Positions 8,015 to 17,080 are shown, numbered from the stretch's first letter. The stretch is DNA of 64,000 bases from Mycobacterium sp. (GCF_004298145.1 NZ_SCRH01000039.1:62001-126000), one strand, 5' to 3'. The notes: generated by a model not told the origin, from the letters alone. Program-made: numbers and translations.

Positions 8015-9229
8015 CTAGGGCTTCCAGCCCGTCGCGTCGGCCCACTTCCAGGCCCGACGGTAGGCGTCGCGGAACCACGGCTCTTTGACGGCGACATAGG
8101 CCGCCGTGTCCCCGCCGCCCTCCTTTTCGGCTGCGCGCTTGACGTTCAGGTACTCGGCGCGCGCATCGGAGTCGGCCGTCAGCCAGTCGACGAACAGCAG
8201 GGCGAATTGCTGATTGGGCCAGCCGTCCACCCGGATATGCACGTTGGTGGGCCGGCCGGGATCCGCCGAGGCGTGAATTCGCTTGGACCATAGCGCCGGA
8301 TCGTCATCGCGGTCGTAGCGGTCGACGGTGCTGCGGGCATCCCGCATGGCGACGTCCTCGGTGACGTGCTCGATGCGCGGGTAACCGGCGGACAACAACG
8401 CCTCGGCGAGTTCGTCGGCGACGGCAAGGGATTCGACGGTGATCTGAACGTCGATGACATCCTTGGCGGCAAAGTCCGGCACGGCGGTCGAACCGACGTG
8501 GTCGACCCGCAGCGCCCTGTGCCCGCAGGTTGTCTTCAGGCGGTTCAGGATTCGCTGCGCCTGGTCCGGCCAGCTCGGGTCGGGCGGCACCAACCGGGCG
8601 GGCGCCCGGGCGGTCTGACGTGTGCTCAGGTTGTGGGCGAAAGGCACGATCCGGTTGTCCCACACGTCCTGGGCCCGTTGCACCAATTCCGCCGGGCTGC
8701 CCGAGTTGTCCAGCCAGATGTCGGCGACCGCACGGCGCTGGTCGTCGCTCGCCTGCGCGGCGATCCTGGCGCGGGCATCGTCTTCGGCCATGCCGCGCTG
8801 GTCGACCAGCCGTCGCAGCCGCACCTCGACGTCGGCGTACACGATGACCACGAGCGGGAACAGCGGCGCCATCCCGGACTCCACCAGCAGCGGAATGTCC
8901 TCGACCACCACCGAATCCGCGGACACAGACGCGATGATCTCCGAGCGGCGCTTGCCCACCAGCGGATGAACGATCCCGTTGAGCGTTTGGCGCGCATCGT
9001 CGTCGCGAAAGGCCTTGGCGGCCAAGGCCGGGCGATCCAGCGATCCGTCCGGCAGCAGGATGTCGTCACCGAACGCCGCGACGAGCGCCGCCAGCCCTTC
9101 GGTGCCCGGTTGGACCACCTCACGCGCGATGACGTCCCCGTCGACGATGACGGCGCCGTGTTGCGCGAACGTGGAGGACAGCGCCGACTTGCCGGCGCCG
9201 ATGCCACCGGTCAACCCGATACGCAGCAT
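8015..9229 (-). CDS. coaE: Dephospho-CoA kinase with C-terminal GrpB/UPF0157 domain
   Basis: CoaE phosphorylates dephospho-CoA, the last step of coenzyme A synthesis, in the cytoplasm. The 404-residue protein starts MLRIGLTGGIGAGKSALSS, with the P-loop GGIGAGKS at residues 8-15. The kinase domain ends near residue 200. A GrpB-like UPF0157 domain (about 215-404; VDHVGSTAVPDF is its nucleotidyltransferase-like motif) is fused to it, as in M. tuberculosis CoaE (407 residues). It lies 18 bases after rpsA on the same strand, probably cotranscribed. The 3' end abuts the tandem repeat. Confidence 0.96.
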   Translation of the reverse strand: MLRIGLTGGIGAGKSALSSTFAQHGAVIVDGDVIAREVVQPGTEGLAALVAAFGDDILLPDGSLDRPALAAKAFRDDDARQTLNGIVHPLVGKRRSEIIASVSADSVVVEDIPLLVESGMAPLFPLVVIVYADVEVRLRRLVDQRGMAEDDARARIAAQASDDQRRAVADIWLDNSGSPAELVQRAQDVWDNRIVPFAHNLSTRQTARAPARLVPPDPSWPDQAQRILNRLKTTCGHRALRVDHVGSTAVPDFAAKDVIDVQITVESLAVADELAEALLSAGYPRIEHVTEDVAMRDARSTVDRYDRDDDPALWSKRIHASADPGRPTNVHIRVDGWPNQQFALLFVDWLTADSDARAEYLNVKRAAEKEGGGDTAAYVAVKEPWFRDAYRRAWKWADATGWKP

Positions 9230-9247
9230 GGCGTGGTCAGGAAGGGA

Positions 9248-10690
9248 TCACGCGTTGCCGGCGAGTTTCTCCCGCAGCGCGGCCAATTGGGCATCGCTGG
9301 CCAGCGATCCGCCCGCCTTCTCCGGAGGCGCACCGTTGCCCGGCGACTGCTCGCCCGCGGCGTGCCCGGCCGCCTCGGCCGCGGCGAACTTCTCCATCTG
9401 CGCGGTATGCATCTTGTGCCGGCGCTCGGCCTCGGCGTAGCGGGCCTCCCACTCGGTGCGCTGCTTGTCGAATCCCTCGAGCCATTCATTGGTTTCGGAG
9501 TCGAAGCCCTCGGGGAAGATGTAGTTGCCCTGCTCGTCGTAGCTGTCGGCCATGCCGTACTTCGCCGGGTCGAACTCGTCGGTGTAGTCCTCGTTGGCCT
9601 GCTTGAGCGACAACGAGATCCGGCGGCGCTCCAGGTCGATGTCGATGACCTTGACCATCGCGTCGTCGCCGACCGCAACCACCTGGTCGGGCACCTCGAC
9701 ATGGCGCTCGGCCAGCTCCGAGATGTGCACCAGACCCTCGATGCCCTCCTCGACGCGGACGAACGCACCGAACGGCACCAGCTTGGTGACCTTGCCGGGA
9801 ACGATCTGGCCGATGGCGTGCGTGCGGGCGAAGTGCCGCCACGGGTCTTCCTGAGTCGCCTTCAGCGACAACGAAACCCGCTCGCGGTCCATGTCGACGT
9901 CGAGCACCTCGACGGTGACCTCGTCACCGACCTGGACCACCTCGGACGGGTGGTCGATGTGCTTCCAGGACAGCTCGGAGACGTGCACCAGACCGTCCAC
10001 ACCGCCCAGATCGACGAACGCGCCGAAGTTGACGATGGAGGAGACGACACCCTTGCGGATGGCGCCCTTCTGCAGCTGGTTGAGGAACTCGCTGCGCACC
10101 TCGGACTGGGTCTGCTCCAGCCACGCCCGGCGCGACAGCACCACGTTGTTGCGGTTCTTGTCCAGCTCGATGATCTTGGCCTCGATCTCCTTGCCGATGT
10201 ACGGCTGCAGATCGCGGACCCGACGCATCTCGACCAGCGACGCGGGCAGGAAGCCACGCAAGCCGATGTCGAGGATCAGGCCACCCTTGACCACCTCGAT
10301 GACGGTGCCCTTGACGGCCTCGTCCTTCTCCTTGAGCGCCTCGATGGTGCCCCAGGCGCGCTCGTACTGCGCGCGCTTCTTGGACAGGATCAGGCGGCCC
10401 TCTTTGTCCTCCTTGGTGAGAACGAGAGCCTCGACCTCATCACCGACGGAAACGACCTCGCTGGGGTCGACATCGTGCTTGATGGAGAGCTCGCGGGCGG
10501 GGATGACGCCCTCGGTCTTGTAGCCGATGTCGAGGAGCACCTCGTCCCGGTCCACTTTGACGATTGTGCCTTCGACGATGTCGCCATCGTTGAAGTACTT
10601 GATCGTTTTGTCTATTGCGGCGAGAAAGTCCTCGCTGGAGCCAATGTCGTTGACGGCTACTTGGGGCGAGGTGACGGCGGGACTCGGCAT
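9248..10690 (-). CDS. rpsA: 30S ribosomal protein S1
   Basis: Ribosomal protein S1 (480 residues) has four S1 RNA-binding repeats at about residues 35-105, 120-190, 205-275 and 290-360. Repeated signatures are GTIVKVDRDEVLLDIGYK, GAFVDLGGVDGLVHVSELSW and GAFVRVEEGIEGLVHISELA. The C-terminal tail is long, Glu/Ala-rich and low in complexity, as in other mycobacteria. In mycobacteria, where many mRNAs are leaderless, the role of S1 differs from that in E. coli. It sits between polA and coaE, all on the minus strand. The 268-base gap to polA contains an inverted-repeat element (10818-10880) upstream of this gene. Confidence 0.98.
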   Translation of the reverse strand: MPSPAVTSPQVAVNDIGSSEDFLAAIDKTIKYFNDGDIVEGTIVKVDRDEVLLDIGYKTEGVIPARELSIKHDVDPSEVVSVGDEVEALVLTKEDKEGRLILSKKRAQYERAWGTIEALKEKDEAVKGTVIEVVKGGLILDIGLRGFLPASLVEMRRVRDLQPYIGKEIEAKIIELDKNRNNVVLSRRAWLEQTQSEVRSEFLNQLQKGAIRKGVVSSIVNFGAFVDLGGVDGLVHVSELSWKHIDHPSEVVQVGDEVTVEVLDVDMDRERVSLSLKATQEDPWRHFARTHAIGQIVPGKVTKLVPFGAFVRVEEGIEGLVHISELAERHVEVPDQVVAVGDDAMVKVIDIDLERRRISLSLKQANEDYTDEFDPAKYGMADSYDEQGNYIFPEGFDSETNEWLEGFDKQRTEWEARYAEAERRHKMHTAQMEKFAAAEAAGHAAGEQSPGNGAPPEKAGGSLASDAQLAALREKLAGNA

Positions 10691-10817
10691 ATTGTTGGGT
10701 TGCTCCGGACAGGTTTGGTCGTAGGGACAATTGGGATTTACCCATCGAGGCTACTCGACTGTGCACACGCTGGCCAAACCCAGCGCGGTTGACTCCGGTC
10801 GAACGGTCGCCCCGAAT

Positions 10818-10880
10818 GTAACGCCACGGCGAATTTTCCGGCAATCCTTCGCCGTGACGTTACGCCCGCAGGCGGGCGGC
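10818..10880. repeat. Interspersed stem-loop repeat, copy 1
   Basis: GTAACGCCACGGCGAA (10818-10833) and its near-perfect complement (10848-10863, one mismatch) flank a 14-base loop beginning TTTTCCGG. It is followed by CCGCAGGCGGGCGG. A relative with the same order lies at 38778-38838. It lies in the polA-rpsA gap, upstream of rpsA. Confidence 0.75.
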
Positions 10881-10958
10881 ACCCAGCTCGGCGGCTGGCT
10901 GAGCAGCAAATTCGCCCCTCAATCGCCTGCAGTGCGCCGCGACGCCCCAATTGCCGCG

Positions 10959-13694
10959 CTAGTGCGCGGCGGAGTCCCACGAGCGGCCGTAGCCGACTGA
11001 AACCTCCAGCGGGACGTCGAGCGGGTAGGCGCCGCCCATCTTGTCGCGCACCAGGGCCTCCAGCTGTTCTCGCTCCCCCGCCGCGACCTCGAACAGCAGC
11101 TCGTCGTGCACCTGTAGCAGGATCCGCGAGGAAAGCCCGGCGTCTTTGATCGCCTTGTCGACTTCGATCATCGCCACCTTGATGATGTCGGCCGCGCTGC
11201 CCTGGATGGGTGCGTTGAGCGCCGCCCGCTCGGCGGCCTCCCGCACCTGGCGGTTGCTGCTGTCGAGTTCGGGCAGATACCGGCGGCGGCCCAGTACCGT
11301 CGACGTGTAGCCGTCCTTGCGGGCCTGTTCCACGACGTCCATCAGGTAGTCGCGCACCCCGCCGAACCGGGCGAAGTATTGCTCCATCTGGACTTTGGCC
11401 TCCTCGGTGGAAATCTTGAGCTGAGCGGCCAACCCGTAGGCGCTCAACCCGTAGGCCAGGCCGTAGGACATGGCCTTGACCCGGCGGCGCAGCTCGCCGG
11501 TGACCTCCTCGATCGGCACGCCGAAGGCGCGTGAGGCGACGAACGAGTGCAGGTCCTCCCCGGTGTTGAACGCTTCGATCAGCCCGTCGTCGCGCGACAG
11601 GTGGGCCATGATCCGCATCTCGATCTGGCTGTAGTCCGCGGTCATCAGCTCGCTGTAGCCGTCGCCGACCACGAACGCGTCGCGGATCCGCCGGCCCGCC
11701 TCGGTGCGGATCGGAATGTTCTGCAGGTTCGGCTCGGTCGATGACAACCTGCCCGTCGCCGCGATGGTCTGGTTGAACGTGGTGTGGATGCGCCCATCGG
11801 AGGCCACCGAATTCAGCAGCCCGTCAACGGTGACTTTGAGCCTCGTGGCGTCGCGGTGGGCCAGCAGATGCTGCAGGAACGGGTGGCCGGTCTTGTCGAA
11901 CAGCGACGCCACGGCATCGGCGTCGGTGGTGTAACCGGTCTTGGTGCGCTTGGTCTTCGGCATCTCCAGCTCGTCGAAGAGCACCGCCTGCAACTGTTTT
12001 GGCGAGCCCAGGTTGATCTGCTTGCCGATCACCGCGTAGGCCGCTTCGGCCGCATCGCGGATCAGGTTGGCGAAATCGCTTTGCAGCTCGCTCAGTAACG
12101 CCAAATCGACTGCGATACCGGCATTTTCCATCCTCGCCAGCACTCGCTGCACCGGCAGCTCCATGCCGCTGAGCAACGAAGTGGAGTTGATGCGGGCCAA
12201 CTCCTCATCGAGCGCATCGGCGAGATCGAGCACCGCCACGGCCCGCAGGAGCAGCGTCTGCACCGCCTGGTCGTCGGTGCCGTCAGTATCGTCGAGTAGT
12301 GAAAGCTGTTGTTGTTCAGGGTTTTCGGCCCGTAACTCCCGGCGCAGGTAGCGCAGCGACAGGTCGTCGAGGGAGAAGCTGCGCTGTCCGGGGCGCACCA
12401 GGTAGGCCGCCAATGCGGTATCGGAGGTGACACCGGCCAGGGACCATCCCCGTCCGACGAGGTCGTGCATCGCCAGCTTGGCTTCGTGCAACGCCTTGGG
12501 CGGGCCGGGATCGGCCAGCCAGGAAGCCAGCGCCGCTTCGTCTTCGGGATCCAACGTCGCGGTGTCGATGTAGCGGCCCTCCCCGTCGGCGGAGACGATG
12601 GCCAGCGCGGTGGCGTCGGCGTCGTAGGCCAGGTGGGTGCCCACGACGGCCAGCCCGAAGCGCTTCCCGGAGCTGTGCTCGGCTAACCACACCGCCAGCT
12701 CGCCGGCTTCGAGCGTGCCGCCGCGCACGTCGAAACCCTCGTCGACCTCGGGTTCCACGGCGGCCAGGGTTTCGAACAACCGGTCCCGCAGCACCCGGAA
12801 CTCCAGGTCGTCGAAGAGCCGGTGGATCTGGTCGCGGTCCCACGGCTGCAGCCGCAGCGTGTCGGGAGTCTGGGCCAGCGGCACGTCCTTGACCAGATCG
12901 GTCAGCTCGCGGTTGCGGATCACGCTGGCCAGATGTTCGCGCAGCGCGTCACCCACCTTGCCGCGCACCGAGTCGACGTTGTCGACCAGCGCCTGCAGCG
13001 ACCCGTATTCGCCGATCCATTTGGACGCGGTCTTCTCCCCCACACCCGGGATGCCGGGCAGGTTGTCGCTGGGGTCGCCGCGCAGGGCGGCGAAGTCGGG
13101 GTATTGCGTGGGCGTCAGCCCGTACTTTTCGACGACGGCATCGGGTGTGAAACGGGTCAATTCGCTGACCCCCTTGCGGGGATAGAGCACCGTCACGTTG
13201 TCGCTGACCAACTGCAGGGAATCGCGGTCGCCGGTGACCACCAGCACGCGGTAGCCCTCGTTTTCGGCCTGGGTGGCCAGGGTGGCGATCAGGTCGTCGG
13301 CCTCGAACCCCGCCTCGGCGAGCACCGTGATGCCGAGCGCCGCCAGGACTTCCTTGGTGATGTCGATCTGGCCGTGGAACTCGTCGGGCGTCGCCGACCG
13401 ATTGGCCTTGTACTCCGGGTAACGCTCGGAGCGGAAGGTCTGCCGTGACACGTCGAAGGCGGCGGCAATATGGGTCGGGGCTTCGTCACGCAACAGGTTG
13501 ATCAACATCGCGGTGAAGCCGTAGACCGCGTTGGTGGTCAGCCCGCCGCGGGTTTTGAAGTTTTCGACGGGCAGCGCATAGAACGCCCGAAACGCCAGGG
13601 AATTGCCGTCCAGCAGCATGAGCGTCGGCCTGGTTTGTTCCTCGCTGGGCTTGGTAGCGGTTTTCGTGGCGGGCACGGGTCTCACTTTAGGCAC
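10959..13694 (-). CDS. polA: DNA polymerase I
   Basis: PolA (911 residues) fills gaps and removes RNA primers in repair and Okazaki-fragment processing. The 5'-3' exonuclease domain (about residues 25-320) starts LMLLDGNSLAFRAFYALP and includes ADDLIATLA and GVGEKTASKW. The central 3'-5' exonuclease-like domain lacks the usual acidic metal ligands, as in other mycobacteria, so proofreading is not expected. The polymerase domain (about 530-911) shows motif A DYSQIEMR, motif B RRRVKAMSYGLAYG and motif C QVHDELLFEV. The start at 13694 is the first in the frame; M. tuberculosis PolA is 904 residues, so it is plausible. Confidence 0.97.
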   Translation of the reverse strand: MPKVRPVPATKTATKPSEEQTRPTLMLLDGNSLAFRAFYALPVENFKTRGGLTTNAVYGFTAMLINLLRDEAPTHIAAAFDVSRQTFRSERYPEYKANRSATPDEFHGQIDITKEVLAALGITVLAEAGFEADDLIATLATQAENEGYRVLVVTGDRDSLQLVSDNVTVLYPRKGVSELTRFTPDAVVEKYGLTPTQYPDFAALRGDPSDNLPGIPGVGEKTASKWIGEYGSLQALVDNVDSVRGKVGDALREHLASVIRNRELTDLVKDVPLAQTPDTLRLQPWDRDQIHRLFDDLEFRVLRDRLFETLAAVEPEVDEGFDVRGGTLEAGELAVWLAEHSSGKRFGLAVVGTHLAYDADATALAIVSADGEGRYIDTATLDPEDEAALASWLADPGPPKALHEAKLAMHDLVGRGWSLAGVTSDTALAAYLVRPGQRSFSLDDLSLRYLRRELRAENPEQQQLSLLDDTDGTDDQAVQTLLLRAVAVLDLADALDEELARINSTSLLSGMELPVQRVLARMENAGIAVDLALLSELQSDFANLIRDAAEAAYAVIGKQINLGSPKQLQAVLFDELEMPKTKRTKTGYTTDADAVASLFDKTGHPFLQHLLAHRDATRLKVTVDGLLNSVASDGRIHTTFNQTIAATGRLSSTEPNLQNIPIRTEAGRRIRDAFVVGDGYSELMTADYSQIEMRIMAHLSRDDGLIEAFNTGEDLHSFVASRAFGVPIEEVTGELRRRVKAMSYGLAYGLSAYGLAAQLKISTEEAKVQMEQYFARFGGVRDYLMDVVEQARKDGYTSTVLGRRRYLPELDSSNRQVREAAERAALNAPIQGSAADIIKVAMIEVDKAIKDAGLSSRILLQVHDELLFEVAAGEREQLEALVRDKMGGAYPLDVPLEVSVGYGRSWDSAAH

Positions 13695-13783
13695 CCGGTG
13701 TGACGGGCCATGCGCCCCGACCGCGCCGCCCGCAGAACTGCAACACGTTTCAGTTTTATGCGTGAGCTGGGTACGCTGGCCGG

Positions 13784-14296
13784 GTGCCAGAAGTCATCCG
13801 ACAAGAACCGGCGGTCGATGGATGGTTCGCCACCGACTCCACTAGTGAAGACGCCGGTGTTCCGCATCTGATCGGCGGTAAATGCCCGCAGTGCGGTACC
13901 TACGTCTTCCCGCCCCGCGAGAACAACTGCCCCAACCCGGGTTGTGCCAGCGACTCGCTGGATTCGGTCGCCCTGTCGACGCGGGGAATGCTGTGGAGCT
14001 ACACCGAGAACCGTTATGCGCCACCGCCGCCCTACCCGTCTCCGGATCCCTTTGAGCCCTTCGCCGTCGCCGCCGTGGAGCTGGCGGCCGAGGGCCTGAT
14101 CGTGCTGGGGAAGGTGGTCGAGGGCACGCTGGCCGCCGACTTGAAGGTCGGCATGGAGATGGAACTGACCACCATGCCGCTCTACACCGACGACGACGGC
14201 GTGCAGCGCATCGTGCACGCGTGGAGGATCGCCTCCGCCGGCGACGGTGAACAGGGCAATGCGATCGGCAAAGGTGAGAAGGAGCGGCGCAAATGA
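13784..14296 (+). CDS. DUF35 / zinc-ribbon OB-fold protein (Rv1628c-like)
   Basis: This 170-residue protein has the DUF35 arrangement: an N-terminal zinc ribbon (CPQC near residue 34 and CPNPGC near 48), then an OB-fold. Such proteins are partners of thiolase-like enzymes in steroid side-chain and CoA-ester metabolism (Ltp2-ChsH2 type). The start is GTG, and its stop overlaps the thiolase start (ATGA), which supports a two-subunit complex. It is transcribed away from polA. The actual substrate cannot be inferred from sequence. Confidence 0.87.
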   Translation: MPEVIRQEPAVDGWFATDSTSEDAGVPHLIGGKCPQCGTYVFPPRENNCPNPGCASDSLDSVALSTRGMLWSYTENRYAPPPPYPSPDPFEPFAVAAVELAAEGLIVLGKVVEGTLAADLKVGMEMELTTMPLYTDDDGVQRIVHAWRIASAGDGEQGNAIGKGEKERRK

Positions 14297-15501
14297 CGAC
14301 GAGCGCGCCTGAACCGCTGTACATCCTGGGCGCCGGGATGCACCCCTGGGGCAAATGGGGCAACGACTTCACCGAATACGGGGTGGCCGCCGCCCGGGTC
14401 GCGCTGAACGAAGCGGGCCTGGACTGGCGCCAGGTCCAGTTGGTGGCCGGTGCGGACACCATCCGCAACGGCTACCCGGGATTCGTCGCCGGTGCGACGT
14501 TCGCCCAGAAACTCGGGTGGAATGGCGTGCCGGTCAGCTCGAGCTATGCCGCATGCGCCAGCGGTTCGCAGGCGCTGCAGAGCGCCCGGGCCCAGATCCT
14601 GGCCGGCTTTTGCGACGTGGCCCTGGTCATCGGCGCGGACACCACGCCGAAGGGCTTTTTCGCCCCGGTCGGCGGTGAGCGCAAAAACGATCCCGACTGG
14701 CAGCGCTTCCACCTGATCGGCGCCACCAATCCCGTGTATTTCGCGCTGCTGGCGCGGCGGCGGATGGACCTCTACGGTGCCACGCTGCAGGATTTCGCCC
14801 AGGTCAAGGTCAAGAACTCGCGACACGGCCTGCAGAACCCGAATGCGCGGTACCGCAAGGAGGTGTCGGTCGAGGACGTGCTGGCCAGCGCGGTGGTGGC
14901 CGACCCCTTGCGCCTGCTGGACATCTGCGCCACCTCCGACGGCGCGGCGGCCCTGATCGTGGCCAGTGCGAAGTTCGCCCGTGAACACCTCGGCTCGCTG
15001 GCCGGCGTGCCGTCGGTGCGGGCGGTCAGCACGGTCACCCCGAACTATCCGCAGCACCTGCCCGAATTACCCGATATCGCAACGGATTCCACCGCCGCGG
15101 TGCCCGCACCCGATCGGGCGTTCAAAGACCACATCCTCGACGCGGCCTACGCCGAGGCGGGCATCGGGCCCGAGGACGTGAGCCTGGCCGAGGTCTACGA
15201 CCTGTCCACCGCGCTGGAACTCGACTGGTACGAGCACCTGGGCCTGTGCCCCAAGGGTGAAGCCGAGGCGCTGCTGCGCAGCGGTGCCACCACCATCGGC
15301 GGCAGGGTTCCCGTCAACGCGTCCGGCGGGCTGGCGTGCTTCGGCGAGGCCATCCCCGCGCAGGCGATCGCTCAGGTCTGCGAGCTGACGTGGCAACTGC
15401 GCGGTCAGGCCACCGGCCGGCAGGTGGAAAACGCCACGGTCGGCATCACGGCCAACCAGGGCCTGTTCGGGCACGGCTCGTCGGTGATCGTCGCCCGCTA
15501 G
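14293..15501 (+). CDS. Thiolase-fold lipid-transfer protein (Rv1627c-like)
   Basis: The 402-residue protein has the SCPx/thiolase fold, annotated as lipid-transfer protein or nonspecific acetyl-CoA acyltransferase. The nucleophilic cysteine region is SSYAACASGSQALQSAR (around residue 85). The C-terminal half has VNASGGLACFGEAIPAQ and GHGSSVIVAR. Thiolases cleave or form carbon-carbon bonds in acyl-CoA; with the DUF35 partner overlapping upstream, a retro-aldolase or thiolytic role in lipid or sterol breakdown is possible. It is convergent with pdtaR. The exact reaction is not known. Confidence 0.88.
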   Translation: MTTSAPEPLYILGAGMHPWGKWGNDFTEYGVAAARVALNEAGLDWRQVQLVAGADTIRNGYPGFVAGATFAQKLGWNGVPVSSSYAACASGSQALQSARAQILAGFCDVALVIGADTTPKGFFAPVGGERKNDPDWQRFHLIGATNPVYFALLARRRMDLYGATLQDFAQVKVKNSRHGLQNPNARYRKEVSVEDVLASAVVADPLRLLDICATSDGAAALIVASAKFAREHLGSLAGVPSVRAVSTVTPNYPQHLPELPDIATDSTAAVPAPDRAFKDHILDAAYAEAGIGPEDVSLAEVYDLSTALELDWYEHLGLCPKGEAEALLRSGATTIGGRVPVNASGGLACFGEAIPAQAIAQVCELTWQLRGQATGRQVENATVGITANQGLFGHGSSVIVAR

Positions 15502-15576
15502 GGTTTTCGAGCGCCGCGGGCGTTCGGTTGTACGGCTTTCACGGCGTGTCGTCGTGCGAACACGCACACTCGAGAG

Positions 15577-16191
15577 CTACTCGTCAGTGGGGCCGAGGGT
15601 CTCCAGGACGACTTCGGCCACTCGCTTCATCGTGGTCCGCCGGTCCATGGCGGCCCGCTGAATCCACTTGAACGCCTCGGGCTCGGTCATGTCCTGTTCG
15701 GTCTGCAGCAGCCCCTTGGCGCGTTCCACGAGCTTGCGGGTCTCCAACCGCTCGGACAGCGTCGCCACTTCGCGTTCCAGCTGGGCGATCTCGCCGAAGC
15801 GGCTGACGGCCAATTCAATGGCCGGGATCAGGTCGCTGATGGTGAACGGCTTCACCAGGTAGGCCATCGCCCCGGCATCTCGGGCGCGCTCAACCAGGTC
15901 GCGCTGACTGAACGCGGTCAAAATGACGATCGGGGCGATGCGCTTGGCGGCTATCTCCGAGGCCGCGTCGATGCCGTCGCGGCGCGGCATTTTCACATCC
16001 ATGATCACCAGGTCCGGCTGATGGCGCTCGGCCAACTCGACGGCTTCCTGTCCGTCACCTGCCTCACCGACGATGTCGTAGCCCTCCTCCCTGAGCATCT
16101 CGGCGAGATCCAGTCGAATGAGCGCTTCGTCTTCAGCGATCAGGACCCGGCGCGGCACAGCGGCGTCGGTGTCGGTCGTGGGGCCTGTCAT
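15577..16191 (-). CDS. pdtaR: ANTAR-domain response regulator PdtaR
   Basis: PdtaR is the response-regulator partner of the orphan kinase PdtaS; the phosphorylated form binds RNA through its ANTAR domain and acts by antitermination. The receiver domain (residues 15-130) carries the acidic pair in AEDE and the phospho-acceptor Asp65 in LVIMDVKMP; the switch residues are LTAF and YLVKPF. The ANTAR domain (about 145-200) has RKLVERAKGLLQ and AFKWIQRAAMDRR. The start MTGPTTD at 16191 gives 204 residues, as in M. tuberculosis; an alternative ATG lies at 16200. No pdtaS is in the window. Confidence 0.96.
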   Translation of the reverse strand: MTGPTTDTDAAVPRRVLIAEDEALIRLDLAEMLREEGYDIVGEAGDGQEAVELAERHQPDLVIMDVKMPRRDGIDAASEIAAKRIAPIVILTAFSQRDLVERARDAGAMAYLVKPFTISDLIPAIELAVSRFGEIAQLEREVATLSERLETRKLVERAKGLLQTEQDMTEPEAFKWIQRAAMDRRTTMKRVAEVVLETLGPTDE

Positions 16192-16303
16192 GACGGACAT
16201 TGTGTCGCGAACGCCTCAGACCAGCGAGCGCGGGGGCGGTGTGACGGGTGAGGACACCAAATCCTCTATGGTGGGAGGCTGCCTCTAAGGTAAGAGGCCG
16301 CAA

Positions 16304-16380
16304 GCCCTCGTATCCCAACTGGCAGAGGAAACGGATTCAAAACCCGTCCAGTGTGAGTTCGAATCTCACCGAGGGCACCA
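16304..16380 (+). tRNA. tRNA-Leu (CAA), unusually short variable arm
   Basis: The acceptor GCCCTCG pairs with CGAGGGC, the CCA end is encoded, and the T arm is GTGAG-TTCGAAT-CTCAC. The anticodon loop TTCAAAA gives CAA (Leu UUG). The variable region is only about 5 bases, which is unusual for Leu, normally a long-arm tRNA. Length is 77 bases with CCA. Part of the anticodon stem (ACGG/CCGT) has a mismatched closing pair. The 3' half recurs in decayed form at 19187-19235. Confidence 0.85.
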
Positions 16381-16622
16381 GGAAACCCCCCGCGTCCGCG
16401 ATCTTGTTCATATCGTCCGGAACCACGTGCCCGCACGGCCGCCGCCTCGGCCCAGCCTCGCAGGACGCATCCGTTCGCAGTGCCGGCAGCGCGCGCGGCG
16501 GCCAAACCTGGACGGGCACTGAGGAACTCGGTTCGCGACCGCTCAACGAACCGGTCGCTCAACGTGTCGGGCAGGCCACCTCGTGCGCGGGCGCGCGGTC
16601 GGTCGTTGCGGACTTGGCGCCG

Positions 16623-16985
16623 CTATCCCGCGGGTTCGGCCAGATCCGATAGGCCCAGACGCAAGTGCTCACTGTGGTAGATAGCCTCGTCGAGCAGCTG
16701 GGCGACGTGGTTGTCATAAAGGCTGTAAACGATGCTGCGGCCCGATCGGGTTCCGGTGACCAAGCCCAGGTTGCGCAACAACCGCAGCTGGTGTGACACC
16801 GCCGACTGCTCCATGCCGATCGCGGCGGCCAGCTCGGTCACCGCCAGCGGCCCCTGCCGCAATTCGGTCAGGATCAGCAGCCGGCTCGGGGTAGCCAATG
16901 CCTGCAACGTGGTGGCGACGTGGGTCGCGGCGTTGGCATCCAGCCGAGCCGTCGGCCGGTCGCGGCCCTCGACTCCGTGTCCCAT
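16623..16985 (-). CDS. nmtR: Nickel/cobalt-sensing ArsR-family repressor NmtR
   Basis: NmtR represses a P-type ATPase gene and releases DNA on Ni(II) or Co(II) binding. The 120-residue protein has the ArsR winged helix (ALATPSRLLILTEL, EQSAVSHQLRLLRNLGLV). The alpha-5 metal ligands of M. tuberculosis NmtR are all present: Asp91, His93, His104 and His107. N-terminal His3 (MGHGVEG) is also kept. The tail His109 and His116 of the M. tuberculosis protein are missing (Arg109; no His near 116). It is divergent from ctpJ across a palindromic operator. In M. tuberculosis nmtR-ctpJ lie elsewhere (Rv3744/Rv3743c), so this pair is relocated. Confidence 0.93.
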   Translation of the reverse strand: MGHGVEGRDRPTARLDANAATHVATTLQALATPSRLLILTELRQGPLAVTELAAAIGMEQSAVSHQLRLLRNLGLVTGTRSGRSIVYSLYDNHVAQLLDEAIYHSEHLRLGLSDLAEPAG

Positions 16986-17014
16986 AGCGCGACAGTCTAT
17001 CCCAGCCTAGGATA

Positions 17015-17032
17015 CATGAAGACGTGTTCATG
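17015..17032. promoter_or_regulatory. Probable NmtR operator
   Basis: CATGAAGACGTGTTCATG is an 18-base palindrome with one mismatched central pair. It lies in the 95-base divergent gap between nmtR and ctpJ, 30 bases from the nmtR ATG and 49 from the ctpJ ATG. The position and symmetry fit an ArsR-family dimer site; binding is inferred. Confidence 0.65.
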
Positions 17033-17080
17033 CCTTCTGGTATCGTGGGCATCCTTTGGTTGTCGTCTCGGAGGTAAGTG

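Noticed and set aside
8366..10792. 808-codon plus-strand open frame
   Set aside because: It lies antisense across coaE and rpsA, both conserved genes; the translation has no recognisable fold.
16381..16622. Integrase gene or remnant next to the tRNA
   Set aside because: No frame in these 242 bases shows tyrosine or serine recombinase motifs; nothing recognisable was found.
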